Below are positions 8,365 through 16,715 of a DNA stretch of 64,000 nucleotides, one piece after another. The notes beneath the pieces were generated by a model. The model was not told the origin of the DNA. It ran no database searches and saw nothing but the letters and a program-made list of their open reading frames with translations. Positions within the stretch are counted from its first letter, which is position 1. Every line of letters begins with the position of its first letter. This DNA comes from JAGPUQ01 sp947084925 (lineage in GTDB: Bacteria > Pseudomonadota > Gammaproteobacteria > Pseudomonadales > Porticoccaceae): contig CAMTUJ010000007.1 in the NCBI GenBank assembly GCA_947084925.1, positions 1-64,000 of the forward strand, in the 5' to 3' direction. Both the position numbers and the translations under genes were made by a program.

Positions 8365-10023
8365 TTGACCAGGAAAGCGTCCGATCTGTTCGTCGCCTGC
8401 CTCGAAGAGGAGGGCATCGAATACATTTTTGGCGTCCCCGGCGAGGAAAACGCCGATTTCATGCTCTCCCTTGAAGACAGCCGCAAAATCAAGTTCATCC
8501 TCACCCGTCACGAGCAGGGCGCGGCCTTCATGGCGGAAGTGTACGGGCGTCTGACCGGCAACCCCGCCGGCTGCCTGGGCACCCTGGGGCCGGGCGCATC
8601 GAACCTGATTACCGGGGTCGCCAACGCCAACATGGATCGCGCGCCGATGCTGGTGCTGACCGGCCAGGGTTCGACCAAACGGCTGCACAAGGAATCCCAT
8701 CAGGTCATGGACGTGGTGGGCATGTTCGAGCCGGTGACCAAGTGGGCGATCTCGATCCGCAACGCCGACACCATTCCGGAGATCGTGCGCAAGGCGGTAC
8801 GCCTGGCGCGGATGGAAAAACCCGGCGCCGTGCATGTCGAGTTGCCCGAGGACCTCGCCAGACAGATGACGGCGGAGCAGCCCATGGTGCCGCGCCGCTT
8901 TCACCGCTCCGTGCCGGATCCCGGTGTGATTCACCAGGCGTTCGAGCTGCTGCTGCGCGCACAGCGTCCGGTGATCCTGGCCGGCAACGGCTGCATCCGC
9001 AAGCGCGCCAGCAAGGAGTTGCGCGCTTTCTGTGAAACCACCGGCGTCGGCGTCATCAGCACCTTCATGGCCAAGGGTTGCGTGGATCGGGACGCGCCCT
9101 ACTGTCTGTATACCGTTGGGCTCGGCGCCAAGGACCATTCCAACATCGCCCTCGACGACGCCGATCTGGTGATCACGCTGGGTTTCGACATGGTCGAATA
9201 CAATCCGGCGCTGTGGAACCAGCAGCGCGACAAACGCATCATCCACGCCGATTTCCTGCCCGCCGAGATCGACCAGTGCTATCACCCCGAGATCGAGCTG
9301 GTCGGCGATCTGGCGATGCTGCTGAAGGAGCTGAACCGGCTGCTGGCGACCCGGGCCGCGCCCAAATTCGATCTCGCGCGCCAACGCCAGGTCCGCCAGA
9401 ACATGGGTGCGGAGATCGAAGCCCACGCGCGGGACGCCACCGAAGGCAGCATCCGGCCGCAGAAGGCGCTGTGGGATGTGCGCGAAGTCATGGGGCCGGA
9501 GGACATCCTGCTGTCCGATGTCGGCGCCCACAAGATGTGGATCGCGCGCCACTATCACTGTCACGAACCCAACACCTGCCTGATTCCGAACGGCTACTGT
9601 TCGATGGGTTTCGCGCTGCCGGGTGCGATCGCCGCGAGCCTGGTGCACCCGAACCGGCGTATCCTCACCATCGCCGGCGACGGTGGTTTCCTGATGAACG
9701 TGCAGGAGATGGAAACCGCGTTCCGGCTGCAAAGCCGCATCGTCGTGCTGGTGTGGGAGGACAAGGGCTACGGCCTGATCTCCTGGAAACAGCAGACCGA
9801 ATTCAAGCGCCATACCGATCTGAGTTTCACCAATCCCGACTGGTTGTTGTTGGCACAAAGCTTCGGTTGGCGCGGCCATGTGTGCGACAACAGCGGCGCG
9901 CTGCAAGCGACACTGGAACGCGCCTTTGCCGAGCCCGGCCCGAGTCTGGTGGTGATGCCAGTGGACTACCGCGAAAATCCGCTGCTGACCGCGCGCCTCG
10001 GCCAGATCAGCGCACGGATGTGA
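8365..10023 (+). CDS. Acetolactate-synthase-like TPP enzyme
   Basis: About 552 residues with the three-domain layout of the acetohydroxyacid synthase family. The catalytic Glu in RHEQGAAFMA (about residue 50) that activates thiamine diphosphate is kept. GDGGFLMN with WEDKGYG near 437-465 provides the Mg/TPP site. I chose the TTG at 8365 because AAGGA lies 9-13 bases upstream and the protein then starts just before ASDLFVACLEEEGIEYIFG; other starts lie up to 60 bases further upstream. No regulatory small subunit follows. Family similarity points to pyruvate condensation, but the position directly after glcDEF raises the possibility of a carboligase acting on glyoxylate. Classical glyoxylate carboligase replaces the catalytic Glu, which argues against that. 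Confidence 0.8.
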   Translation: MTRKASDLFVACLEEEGIEYIFGVPGEENADFMLSLEDSRKIKFILTRHEQGAAFMAEVYGRLTGNPAGCLGTLGPGASNLITGVANANMDRAPMLVLTGQGSTKRLHKESHQVMDVVGMFEPVTKWAISIRNADTIPEIVRKAVRLARMEKPGAVHVELPEDLARQMTAEQPMVPRRFHRSVPDPGVIHQAFELLLRAQRPVILAGNGCIRKRASKELRAFCETTGVGVISTFMAKGCVDRDAPYCLYTVGLGAKDHSNIALDDADLVITLGFDMVEYNPALWNQQRDKRIIHADFLPAEIDQCYHPEIELVGDLAMLLKELNRLLATRAAPKFDLARQRQVRQNMGAEIEAHARDATEGSIRPQKALWDVREVMGPEDILLSDVGAHKMWIARHYHCHEPNTCLIPNGYCSMGFALPGAIAASLVHPNRRILTIAGDGGFLMNVQEMETAFRLQSRIVVLVWEDKGYGLISWKQQTEFKRHTDLSFTNPDWLLLAQSFGWRGHVCDNSGALQATLERAFAEPGPSLVVMPVDYRENPLLTARLGQISARM

Positions 10024-10060
10024 TGAGCAGCGCCTGACGCAGGAAAGGAGCATCGGGATC

Positions 10061-10150
10061 ATGAAACAGATTTCACGCCTGGCGGGAACGCCGGGCGGCC
10101 AGATGCCAGCGGTCGCTCGCGGCCGGCTTTCACGGTTATCCGTGCCATGA
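10061..10150 (+). CDS. 29-residue leader ORF coupled to the histidine kinase
   Basis: An ATG at 10061 is preceded by AGGAAAGGAG (10041-10050) with a 10-base gap, the strongest ribosome-binding site nearby. The frame encodes 29 residues, basic and without a membrane segment, and ends in TGA at 10148-10150, overlapping the kinase ATG at 10147 as ATGA. The kinase itself has no clear ribosome-binding site, so this small frame may exist to deliver ribosomes to it. Whether the peptide has a role of its own is unknown. Confidence 0.5.
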   Translation: MKQISRLAGTPGGQMPAVARGRLSRLSVP

Positions 10151-11823
10151 GCATCGGTTTGCTGGTCCGCCTCGCGGGCGTGGCCCTGCTGTATTTCATT
10201 GCCGCACAAGTCGGGCTGGCGTTTGCCGTGGTCGGCAGCACGGTGACGCTCGTGTGGCCGCCAAGCGGGATCGCGCTGGTGGCCATCCTGGTGTTTGGCT
10301 ATCGCATGATCCCCGGCGTTGCGCTGGGCGCCTTCCTGGCGAATGCGTGGACGGGAGTGCCGCTGCTGCTTGCCGCCGGCATCGCCCTGGGCAACACGCT
10401 GGAACCTGTCGTCGGGGCTTTGCTGTTGCAACGCCTGGCCGGCTTTCGCAACACGCTGGAGCGGCGCGGCGACGTATTCGCGTTGATCCTGCTGGCGGGC
10501 ATTTGCAGCACGATGCTCAGCGCATGGGTTGGCGTGGCCAGCCTGACCCTGGGCGGCACCGTTGCGGGCGGCGACTATGCCTCGGTGTGGTTGAAGTGGT
10601 GGCTGGGCGACATGATGGGCGTGCTGGTGGTCGCGCCGCCCCTGCTGATCTGGCTCAGCCATCCTCGCCCGATGCTCTCCGCACGGCAAAAAATCGAGGC
10701 CGCGAGCCTGTTCGCCAGCCTCCTGGTCGTCGGTTACCTGATTTTTGCCGCGCCGGATCTGGCCGGCCACGGCTACTACCCGGCGGCGCTCGCGGTCTTC
10801 CCGTTCGTTATCTGGGGGGCGCTGCGCTTCGATCATCGGGGCGCCACGCAAGTGACCGGCGTCATCGCGCTGCTCGCGATCTGGGGCACCACCCAGGGCA
10901 CCGGCCCCTTTGCCGTCGGCTCGCCGGTGGACAGCCTGGTGGGCTGGTGTCTGTTCGTCAATGTCGTCGCCGTGACCGGGCTGCTGCTGGCCGCCGCCAG
11001 TGCCGAACAGCGTCGCGCCCAGGCGGAGATCAAACGCGCGCGCGACGAACTGGAAGAGCGGGTCGGGCAGCGCACCGCGCAGTTGGCCGCCACCAATGCC
11101 GGTCTGCGGCAGGAAATGGCCGAACGCCAACGTCTGGAGGCGGTCCTGGTCCAGGTGAGCGAGGCGCAGCAGAAGAGCATCGGCGCGGAACTGCACGATG
11201 GTCTGGGCCAGCACCTCACCAGCGTTGCCTTTCTCGGCGCAACCTTGCACCAGAGGTTGCGCGATCAAGCACGACCCGAGACCGAGGCGGCGTCGCGTAT
11301 CCTGGAGCTGGTCAATCAGTCCATCGACATGGCGCGGCGGGTCGCGCACGGGTTGTACCCGGCGGCATTGGAGTCCCGAGGCCTCGCGGCGGAGCTGGAG
11401 CGGTTGGCCGACACCACTCGCTCCCTGGGGCGCATGACCTGTGTGCTCCGCGCCGACCCGGGTGCGCAGGTGAGCGACCCGCTGGTTGCGATCAACCTGT
11501 ACCGGATCGCCCAGGAAGCGATCAATAACGCGGTGAAGCACAGCCAGGCCCGTGCGCTGCGGATCGATCTGGTTCGCGACGACGACAATTATCGTCTCTC
11601 GGTCAGCGACGACGGCGTCGGCTTCGACCCCGGACTCATCGCGCACGGGCTGGGGATGCACAGCCTGCGCGCCCGGGCGAGCCTGCTCGGCGGACGCCTC
11701 GACATCGAAAAAAACGCGCACGGCGGCATGACGATATCCATCACCTGCGCGGCCCAAAGGAGAGAATCAAGTGGACACCGACACGAGGTACGGAGCCGGC
11801 AAGGCGCGCATCCTGATGATTGA
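10147..11823 (+). CDS. MASE1-domain sensor histidine kinase (NarL-type partner)
   Basis: A 558-residue membrane sensor. Residues 1 to about 290 hold many hydrophobic segments of the MASE1 type (VWPPSGIALVAILVFG near the start). A coiled-coil linker precedes a HisKA_3 dimerisation domain with the phosphoacceptor His about residue 350 in ELHDGLGQHL. A HATPase domain follows, with NNAVKHSQA and DDGVGFDPG. The reading frame runs 53 bases into the response regulator gene, so the last residues are probably not conserved. The signal sensed by MASE1 domains is generally unknown. The immediate partner is the LuxR-type regulator downstream. Confidence 0.9.
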   Translation: MSIGLLVRLAGVALLYFIAAQVGLAFAVVGSTVTLVWPPSGIALVAILVFGYRMIPGVALGAFLANAWTGVPLLLAAGIALGNTLEPVVGALLLQRLAGFRNTLERRGDVFALILLAGICSTMLSAWVGVASLTLGGTVAGGDYASVWLKWWLGDMMGVLVVAPPLLIWLSHPRPMLSARQKIEAASLFASLLVVGYLIFAAPDLAGHGYYPAALAVFPFVIWGALRFDHRGATQVTGVIALLAIWGTTQGTGPFAVGSPVDSLVGWCLFVNVVAVTGLLLAAASAEQRRAQAEIKRARDELEERVGQRTAQLAATNAGLRQEMAERQRLEAVLVQVSEAQQKSIGAELHDGLGQHLTSVAFLGATLHQRLRDQARPETEAASRILELVNQSIDMARRVAHGLYPAALESRGLAAELERLADTTRSLGRMTCVLRADPGAQVSDPLVAINLYRIAQEAINNAVKHSQARALRIDLVRDDDNYRLSVSDDGVGFDPGLIAHGLGMHSLRARASLLGGRLDIEKNAHGGMTISITCAAQRRESSGHRHEVRSRQGAHPDD

Positions 11824-12445
11824 CGACCATCCCATCGTGCGCGAAGGCATGGCCCAGTTTCTCAACCTTCAGGACAACCTGCATTTGTGCTGTCAGGCGT
11901 CGAGCGCCGCGGAGGCGCTGGACGCCATGGCGGCGTGCCGTCACGATCTGGCGATCGTCGATATTTCGCTCAACGGCGAGTCCGGCCTGGATTTGATCAG
12001 GGTTCTTCGCCAGCGCTACCCGCGGCTCGCGATTCTGGCCCTGAGCATGCACGATGAGTCGCTCTTCGCGGAGCGCGCCTTGCGCTCCGGCGCCAACGGC
12101 TATCTCATGAAGCAGGAAGGCACCCGGGATATCCTGCGGGCGGTACAGCAGATCCTGGCGGGGAATATCTACCTCAGCGCCGACATACTGAGCCGGCTGG
12201 CGCAACGGCTGCTGACACCGCCAAGCGCGAACCCGTCGCGTGTTGCGGGCCTCAGCGAGCGCGAATTCGGCGTTCTGTACCTGATCGGAATGGGCCTGGG
12301 TACCCGCCAGATTGCCGCAAAGCTCAACCGCAGCGTCAAGACCATCGAGTCCCATCGCGCCAACCTCAAGGAAAAACTTCACCTGCAAAGTGGCCGGGAT
12401 CTGGTTCGCTTTGCGGTGCAGTTGCTGGAAACGGGCCGCTCGTAG
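11771..12445 (+). CDS. LuxR/NarL-family response regulator
   Basis: A 224-residue transcription regulator. The receiver domain has the acidic pair at residues 18-19 (MIDDHPIVREG), a phosphoacceptor Asp at 64 (IVDISLNG) and the conserved Lys in LMKQEG. The GerE-type helix-turn-helix spans about 155-215 (LSEREFGVLYLIGMGLGTRQ, NRSVKTIESHRANLK). The GTG at 11771 lies inside the end of the kinase gene and has AGGAGAGA (11759-11766) just upstream. It is expected to be phosphorylated by the upstream kinase. The palindromic region downstream at 12524-12569 is a candidate target. Confidence 0.92.
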   Translation: MDTDTRYGAGKARILMIDDHPIVREGMAQFLNLQDNLHLCCQASSAAEALDAMAACRHDLAIVDISLNGESGLDLIRVLRQRYPRLAILALSMHDESLFAERALRSGANGYLMKQEGTRDILRAVQQILAGNIYLSADILSRLAQRLLTPPSANPSRVAGLSEREFGVLYLIGMGLGTRQIAAKLNRSVKTIESHRANLKEKLHLQSGRDLVRFAVQLLETGRS

Positions 12446-12523
12446 GCCGCCACTGCCACCGTTATTGCGGCCCGCCGCGGGCATGTGTTGGTTGGGGGGC
12501 ATTCCTTTCCCCGAGAGATCGCG

Positions 12524-12569
12524 CCGGGAATAGGGGAATCCCCTACCGGGAATCGGGTGCTTTCCCGAT
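12524..12569. promoter_or_regulatory. Candidate operator: direct and inverted repeats before the TIG gene
   Basis: TAGGGG (12531-12536), AAT, CCCCTA (12540-12545) form a perfect inverted repeat. It is framed by a direct repeat of CCGGGAAT at 12524-12531 and 12546-12553, spaced 22 bases (two helical turns). Next to it ATCGGG (12552-12557) and CCCGAT (12564-12569) form a second inverted repeat. Such spacing fits paired binding of a dimeric LuxR-type regulator. It sits in the 321-base gap between the regulator gene and the exported TIG protein; I see no gene in that gap. Confidence 0.5.
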
Positions 12570-12766
12570 ACCGGCGCCGGCCGCGGAGCGCTAGCCTGCC
12601 GCTGCCACGCTGACAACAGGTCCAGCGTCGGTAGCGGCAGCCGGTACGGCGAGCTGACGCGCAAGTCCAAAAATCACTCTTGCAATGATGCAACCCTGAC
12701 CTCGCGCCGGTGCGTGGACGAAGGGAGCCGTGCGTTGCCTGCACCAAACCCCATCAGGAGAACGAC

Positions 12767-13129
12767 ATGAACAAACTGGCGATCAAAACGGTCCTGCTCG
12801 TCGCTGGACTTGCAACATGTGGGTATGCCGCCGCCGGCGGGCGCGGAACCAGCGCGGTGGTGCCGGCGCCCACCATTGTGAAGACCGCAATGAACGAGCA
12901 TGGCAATGCCCTGATCATCAGCGGGCACAACTTCGGCGCGAAGCAGCCCACCGTCATGCTGGCCGATCAGGTATTGGAGGTGAGACATCATTCGGAACAC
13001 GAAGTCGTGGCCGGTTTGCCGCAGGGTCTTGCCGCTGCCAACTATGGCGTCACCCTGATCACCAACGACTCGACACGGGCCAGATCCAATCTGTTCAGCA
13101 CCACGGTATCCGATGGCGCCGGAAGATAA
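12767..13129 (+). CDS. Small exported protein with an IPT/TIG-like domain
   Basis: A 120-residue protein. The ATG at 12767 has AGGAG at 12756-12760. A signal peptide covers about residues 1-23, ending YAAA. The mature part resembles one IPT/TIG immunoglobulin-like fold (NALIISGHNFGAKQPTVMLAD, then GLPQGLAAANYGVTLITND). TIG domains bind proteins or polysaccharides in exported proteins, but no partner can be named. Its place behind the MASE1 two-component pair and the repeat-rich upstream region suggest it is a target of that system. Confidence 0.75.
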   Translation: MNKLAIKTVLLVAGLATCGYAAAGGRGTSAVVPAPTIVKTAMNEHGNALIISGHNFGAKQPTVMLADQVLEVRHHSEHEVVAGLPQGLAAANYGVTLITNDSTRARSNLFSTTVSDGAGR

Positions 13130-13179
13130 CTCGATGGGCGGTCGCTGTGGCCTACTTGCCGGGCCCCGGGGTTTCGGGT

Positions 13180-13199
13180 GATGAATCCGCGGATTCATC
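13180..13199. terminator. Perfect 20-base palindrome between convergent genes
   Basis: GATGAATCCG (13180-13189) is followed directly by its reverse complement, CGGATTCATC (13190-13199). It lies between the TIG gene end at 13129 and the convergent dehydrogenase end at 13227. There is no T-run, so it may act as a bidirectional or Rho-assisted terminator, or protect 3' ends. Confidence 0.45.
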
Positions 13200-13226
13200 C
13201 GCCCGAGTTGGCGCGCGCTGTTCGCT

Positions 13227-14351
13227 TCATAGCGCGATCACCTGGCGAATGGCCTGACCGGCGGCGAGGCGGTCGAAACCGGCGTTGATGTCGTCGAGCC
13301 CGATCACATGGGTGAGCAGCCGATCCACCGGCAGCTTGCCCTGCTGATGCAGCGCCATGTAGTGCGGCAGATCGACGCTCGGCACGCAGGCGCCGATGTA
13401 GCTGCCCTTCAGCGTGCGCTCCTCGGCGACCAGGCTGACCGCCGGGATCGCCAGCTTGCGCTCCGGATTGGGCAGTCCCGAGGTTACCGTGGTGCCGCCG
13501 CGGGCGGTGATGAAATAGGCGAGTTCGAGGGCGGGCACCGAGCCCGCCATTTCGAAGGCGTAATCGACCCCGCCGCCACTGAGATCCCGGATTTCCTCAA
13601 GCGCGCGGGGACTGCCGGCGTTGACGCAGTGGGTCGCGCCCAGTTCCTTGGCGAACGCCAGTTTGGCGTCGGCCAGATCGACGGCGATGATCTGGCGCGC
13701 GCCGGACAACTGCGCGCCCAGCAGCGCGCAGAGGCCGACGCCGCCGAGGCCCACCACCGCCACCGACGCGCCCGGCGGCACCCTGGCGGTATTCACTACC
13801 GCGCCGACACCGGTCAGCACCGCGCAGCCGAACAGCGCGGCCCTGGTCAGATCGAATTGTGGATCGATCCTGACCAGCGATTGCTGGGACACCACGGCAT
13901 GGTCCGCGAAGGCCGATACGCCGAGATGGTGATGGATCGACTGACCCTGGTGGCTGATGCGCCGCGCGCCGCTCAACAGCGCGCCGCTGCCATTGGCGGC
14001 GGCGCCCGGCTCGCACAATGCAGGCCGGCCGCGCGCGCAGAAGGCGCAGTGGCCGCAACTGGGGACGAACACCATGACGACGTGATCGTCGGGGGTGAAG
14101 CGGGTAACACCGGCGCCGACTTCCAGGACGACGCCCGCCGCTTCGTGGCCGAGCGCCATGGGCGTCGGTCGCGGCCGGTTGCCGTCGATCACCGAGAGGT
14201 CGGAGTGGCAGAGACCGGCGGCGGCGATCCTGACCAGCACTTCGCCGGGGCCCGGTGGCGCCAGATCCACCTCGGTGACCACCAGGGGTTTGGATTCCGC
14301 GTACGGCGGCGCTGCGCCCATTTTTTCGAGGATGGCGGCATGGATTTTCAT
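13227..14351 (-). CDS. Zinc-dependent alcohol dehydrogenase
   Basis: A 374-residue medium-chain dehydrogenase. Catalytic-zinc residues appear in GLCHSD and GHEAAG. The four-cysteine structural-zinc lobe is CGHCAFCARGRPALC. The NAD-binding motif is VVGLGGVG, and the Asp after the second strand (IIAVDLAD) indicates NAD(H). Overall it resembles the class III / aryl-alcohol dehydrogenase branch. ATG at 14351 is preferred over ATG at 14360, because GGGAG at 14361-14365 touches the latter but is 9 bases from the former. An aldehyde dehydrogenase lies just upstream in the same direction, so the pair could oxidise an alcohol to an acid; the substrate is unknown. Confidence 0.9.
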   Translation of the reverse strand: MKIHAAILEKMGAAPPYAESKPLVVTEVDLAPPGPGEVLVRIAAAGLCHSDLSVIDGNRPRPTPMALGHEAAGVVLEVGAGVTRFTPDDHVVMVFVPSCGHCAFCARGRPALCEPGAAANGSGALLSGARRISHQGQSIHHHLGVSAFADHAVVSQQSLVRIDPQFDLTRAALFGCAVLTGVGAVVNTARVPPGASVAVVGLGGVGLCALLGAQLSGARQIIAVDLADAKLAFAKELGATHCVNAGSPRALEEIRDLSGGGVDYAFEMAGSVPALELAYFITARGGTTVTSGLPNPERKLAIPAVSLVAEERTLKGSYIGACVPSVDLPHYMALHQQGKLPVDRLLTHVIGLDDINAGFDRLAAGQAIRQVIAL

Positions 14352-14465
14352 CGTCTTCATCTCCCGCGAGCCGCGCCACGCTCGTTGCTGTCCGGCGTCT
14401 CGTCGCTCCAACCAAGCGATTACCATGCCAGCGCGCGGAATGGTCGTCGCGCGCGTTCGCCGCGC

Positions 14466-15908
14466 TCACAACTGGGCGGATTTGATCACCAGCATTTTTT
14501 TCACCTGCATGTCTTCGAAGGTGTACTGAATGCCGCCGATGCCGAGCCCCGAGTGGTTGAGGCCGGCAAACGGCATCCAGTCGACGCGAAAGGCGGTGTG
14601 GTCGTTGACGATCACGGCGGAGGCATTGAGGCCCCGGTAGGCATGCATGGCGGTGTCGATGTCGCGCGTGAAGACGGCGGCGTGAAAGGCGAACTTGAGG
14701 GAATTCGCGCGCGCGATGATGGCGGCGTCGATATCGTCGTAGGGATAGACACAGATCACCGGGCCGAACACTTCGTCGCAACTGACTTCGGCGGCATCCG
14801 GCGGATTGAACAGCACTGTCGGCTGGTAGCAACTGGGCGACAGTTTGGTGCCGCCGGACAGCTTTTCGGCGCCGGCGGCAATGGCGTTTTCCACCCACAG
14901 ATGCACGCGGTCGGTTTCGCGGGGACGGATCAGCGGACCGATGGCGGTGTCCTCCGCGGTCGGGTCGCCGACGATCATGGCGTTGCCCGCCGCAGCGATG
15001 CCCTCGGCGACCGCTCGCGCAATCGAGCGGTGCGCGAAGACGCGCTGCACCGATATGCAGACCTGGCCCGCGTGATAGAACCCGCCCTTGGCCAGCAGCG
15101 GCACCGCCGCGTCGAGATCGGCATCGGCGGCGACAATCACCGGCGCGATACCGCCGTGTTCCAGCGCGCAACGGGTTCCGGGTGCCAGTTTCGAACGCAG
15201 CATCCAGCCGACCGCGGCGCTGCCGATGAAGCTGAGGAATGCAGTGCGTGGATCGCTGGCGAGGGACTGGGCGACGTCGTGGTCGATGGTCGATACCACC
15301 TGGCACCAGGCGTCCGGCAGACCGGCCTGGCGAAAAATCCTGACCAGCTCGTAGCAGGACAACGGCGTGTCGTTCGCGGGTTTCACTATAACCGGGCAAC
15401 CGGCGGCGATGGCCGGCCCAACCTGGTGCACGATCAGGTTGATCGGGTGGTTGAACGCACTCAGCGCAACCACCACGCCGATGGGTTCGGGGTGGCTGAA
15501 GGCGACCCGGTTCAGCGACGCGGCGTTGATGCCCATCGGGATTTCCTCGCCATGGCTCGTGCGGATGCACTGCGCGCAGAGCCTGATGCCGTCGATCGCG
15601 CGGGTCATCTCCACCCGGGAATCGATCAGCGGCTTGCCGCCTTCGCGCGCCGCCAGCAGGGTGAGGCGCTCGGCATGCTGCTGCATCAGCCGCGCCGCGT
15701 TGTTGAGAATCTCGATGCGTCGCGCAGCGGACAACCAGGCCGACTTGTCCACAAACAGGTCATGGGCGGTGGTGAGCGCCTGGTCGATGCCGGCGTGGTC
15801 GAGGGTGGCGACCGTCGCGATCAGGCTGTCGTCAAAGGGCGCGCGGACTTCCAGCAACTGCGTGATCGGCACCGCTCCCGGAACCATCGAGGCATAGTGT
15901 TGAGTCAT
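14466..15908 (-). CDS. NAD(P)-dependent aldehyde dehydrogenase
   Basis: A 480-residue enzyme of the aldehyde dehydrogenase superfamily, oxidising an aldehyde to the acid. The catalytic Cys is in GQVCIS, the general-base Glu in LEHGG, and the oxyanion Asn in ALSAFNHPINL. The ending resembles the lactaldehyde / phosphonoacetaldehyde / succinate-semialdehyde group. The ATG at 15908 has AGGGGACAAG upstream; the frame continues further upstream without similarity. It precedes the alcohol dehydrogenase by 114 bases and may be co-transcribed with it. Confidence 0.9.
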   Translation of the reverse strand: MTQHYASMVPGAVPITQLLEVRAPFDDSLIATVATLDHAGIDQALTTAHDLFVDKSAWLSAARRIEILNNAARLMQQHAERLTLLAAREGGKPLIDSRVEMTRAIDGIRLCAQCIRTSHGEEIPMGINAASLNRVAFSHPEPIGVVVALSAFNHPINLIVHQVGPAIAAGCPVIVKPANDTPLSCYELVRIFRQAGLPDAWCQVVSTIDHDVAQSLASDPRTAFLSFIGSAAVGWMLRSKLAPGTRCALEHGGIAPVIVAADADLDAAVPLLAKGGFYHAGQVCISVQRVFAHRSIARAVAEGIAAAGNAMIVGDPTAEDTAIGPLIRPRETDRVHLWVENAIAAGAEKLSGGTKLSPSCYQPTVLFNPPDAAEVSCDEVFGPVICVYPYDDIDAAIIARANSLKFAFHAAVFTRDIDTAMHAYRGLNASAVIVNDHTAFRVDWMPFAGLNHSGLGIGGIQYTFEDMQVKKMLVIKSAQL

Positions 15909-16423
15909 GACTTGTCCCCTGAAGTCGGCCGGATCCTGGCGAGCGCAGCGGGTCCAGCGACAGCGCTGCACGGGCCCGAGTGCCAAGATATCCGATGGTG
16001 TCGCCGCGCGGCCAAACCGCAACGTCCGGGCTGCATTGGGTCGGGGCCGAGTTCAACACCCTCCGAGGTGGCGCCCTGGTGGCGGAGCAATTAGCAAGCC
16101 AACCGGTTCCGGCGCGCACCACTCCAGGGTCCCGTGGCTGTTGAGATATGCCTTCACCGACCAATTCGGCGCGCTCGTGGGCGGCGAGTCGGCGCGAGGG
16201 CGCCGGCCCTCCCCGCCAAATGCTCACTGCGGTGTAGTACAACGTTTCGCCCCGTCATGTCCTGGATGCGGGTACTGCCCGCTGAACAGCACACAGCCCT
16301 GTTCTCCGGTATCACCATGCTGTTCAACTGACAGGGTCACGGGAGGACGCGATTTCCCGTTAGAATGCGGCGAAGGATTCAGAATTCCGCGCCCCGAACA
16401 CACCCCTGTATGAGGAATACCGT
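15909..16423. other. 515-base intergenic region, no gene recognised
   Basis: This gap lies between the divergent aldehyde dehydrogenase and the small lysine-rich gene. It is somewhat less GC-rich towards 16240-16400 and contains a -10-like TAGAAT at 16361-16366 about 58 bases before the small gene. No good -35 was found at the right spacing. Short frames here have no recognisable content. Confidence 0.45.
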
Positions 16424-16525
16424 ATGAGCAAAGGCATGGACACCAAAAAGACCGAGAAGAAAAAACCCGCCAAGACCTTGAAAGAAAAAAAGGCGGCAAA
16501 GAAGGAAAAGAAAGCAGGCAAATAA
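16424..16525 (+). CDS. Tiny lysine-rich protein, 33 residues
   Basis: ATG at 16424, with GAGGAA about 7 bases upstream, opens a frame of 33 codons ending in TAA. It starts MSKGMDTKKTEKKKPAKTLK and continues with more Lys/Ala/Glu. About half the residues are lysine and the predicted pI is very high. I recall very similar short proteins starting MSKGxDxKK in other proteobacteria, annotated as hypothetical. The charge suggests RNA, ribosome or nucleoid binding, but this is inference. It stands alone with its own spacing on both sides. Confidence 0.72.
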   Translation: MSKGMDTKKTEKKKPAKTLKEKKAAKKEKKAGK

Positions 16526-16715
16526 CGCGGACGGGTAATGCCCGCGCCGGCCGCGCGCGATGGCATACCGGGAAGCCGCTTTGCTCCGCGTGGATTTGCG
16601 TGTCGTTTGAATGGCTGGCTCGGGCGCCGGGCCGGCAGTCGCCTGATGTGTCGCCGGTGGCAATTCGGCGCGCACCTTGGCAAACAAATCGATTCAGTCT
16701 CGGGAGTTCCGAACA

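Noticed and set aside
8365..10023. Glyoxylate carboligase as a firm name for the TPP enzyme.
   Set aside because: The activating Glu is retained, whereas classical Gcl replaces it; the operon context alone is not enough.
8338..11757. A very long open frame (over 1100 codons) on the minus strand.
   Set aside because: It lies opposite the acetolactate-synthase-like gene and the kinase, has no recognisable domains and is His/Gln/Arg-rich, as expected of antisense frames in GC-rich DNA.
13308..16094. A 900-codon open frame on the plus strand.
   Set aside because: It is antisense to the alcohol and aldehyde dehydrogenase genes, both of which have complete family motifs; composition and lack of motifs mark it as a shadow.
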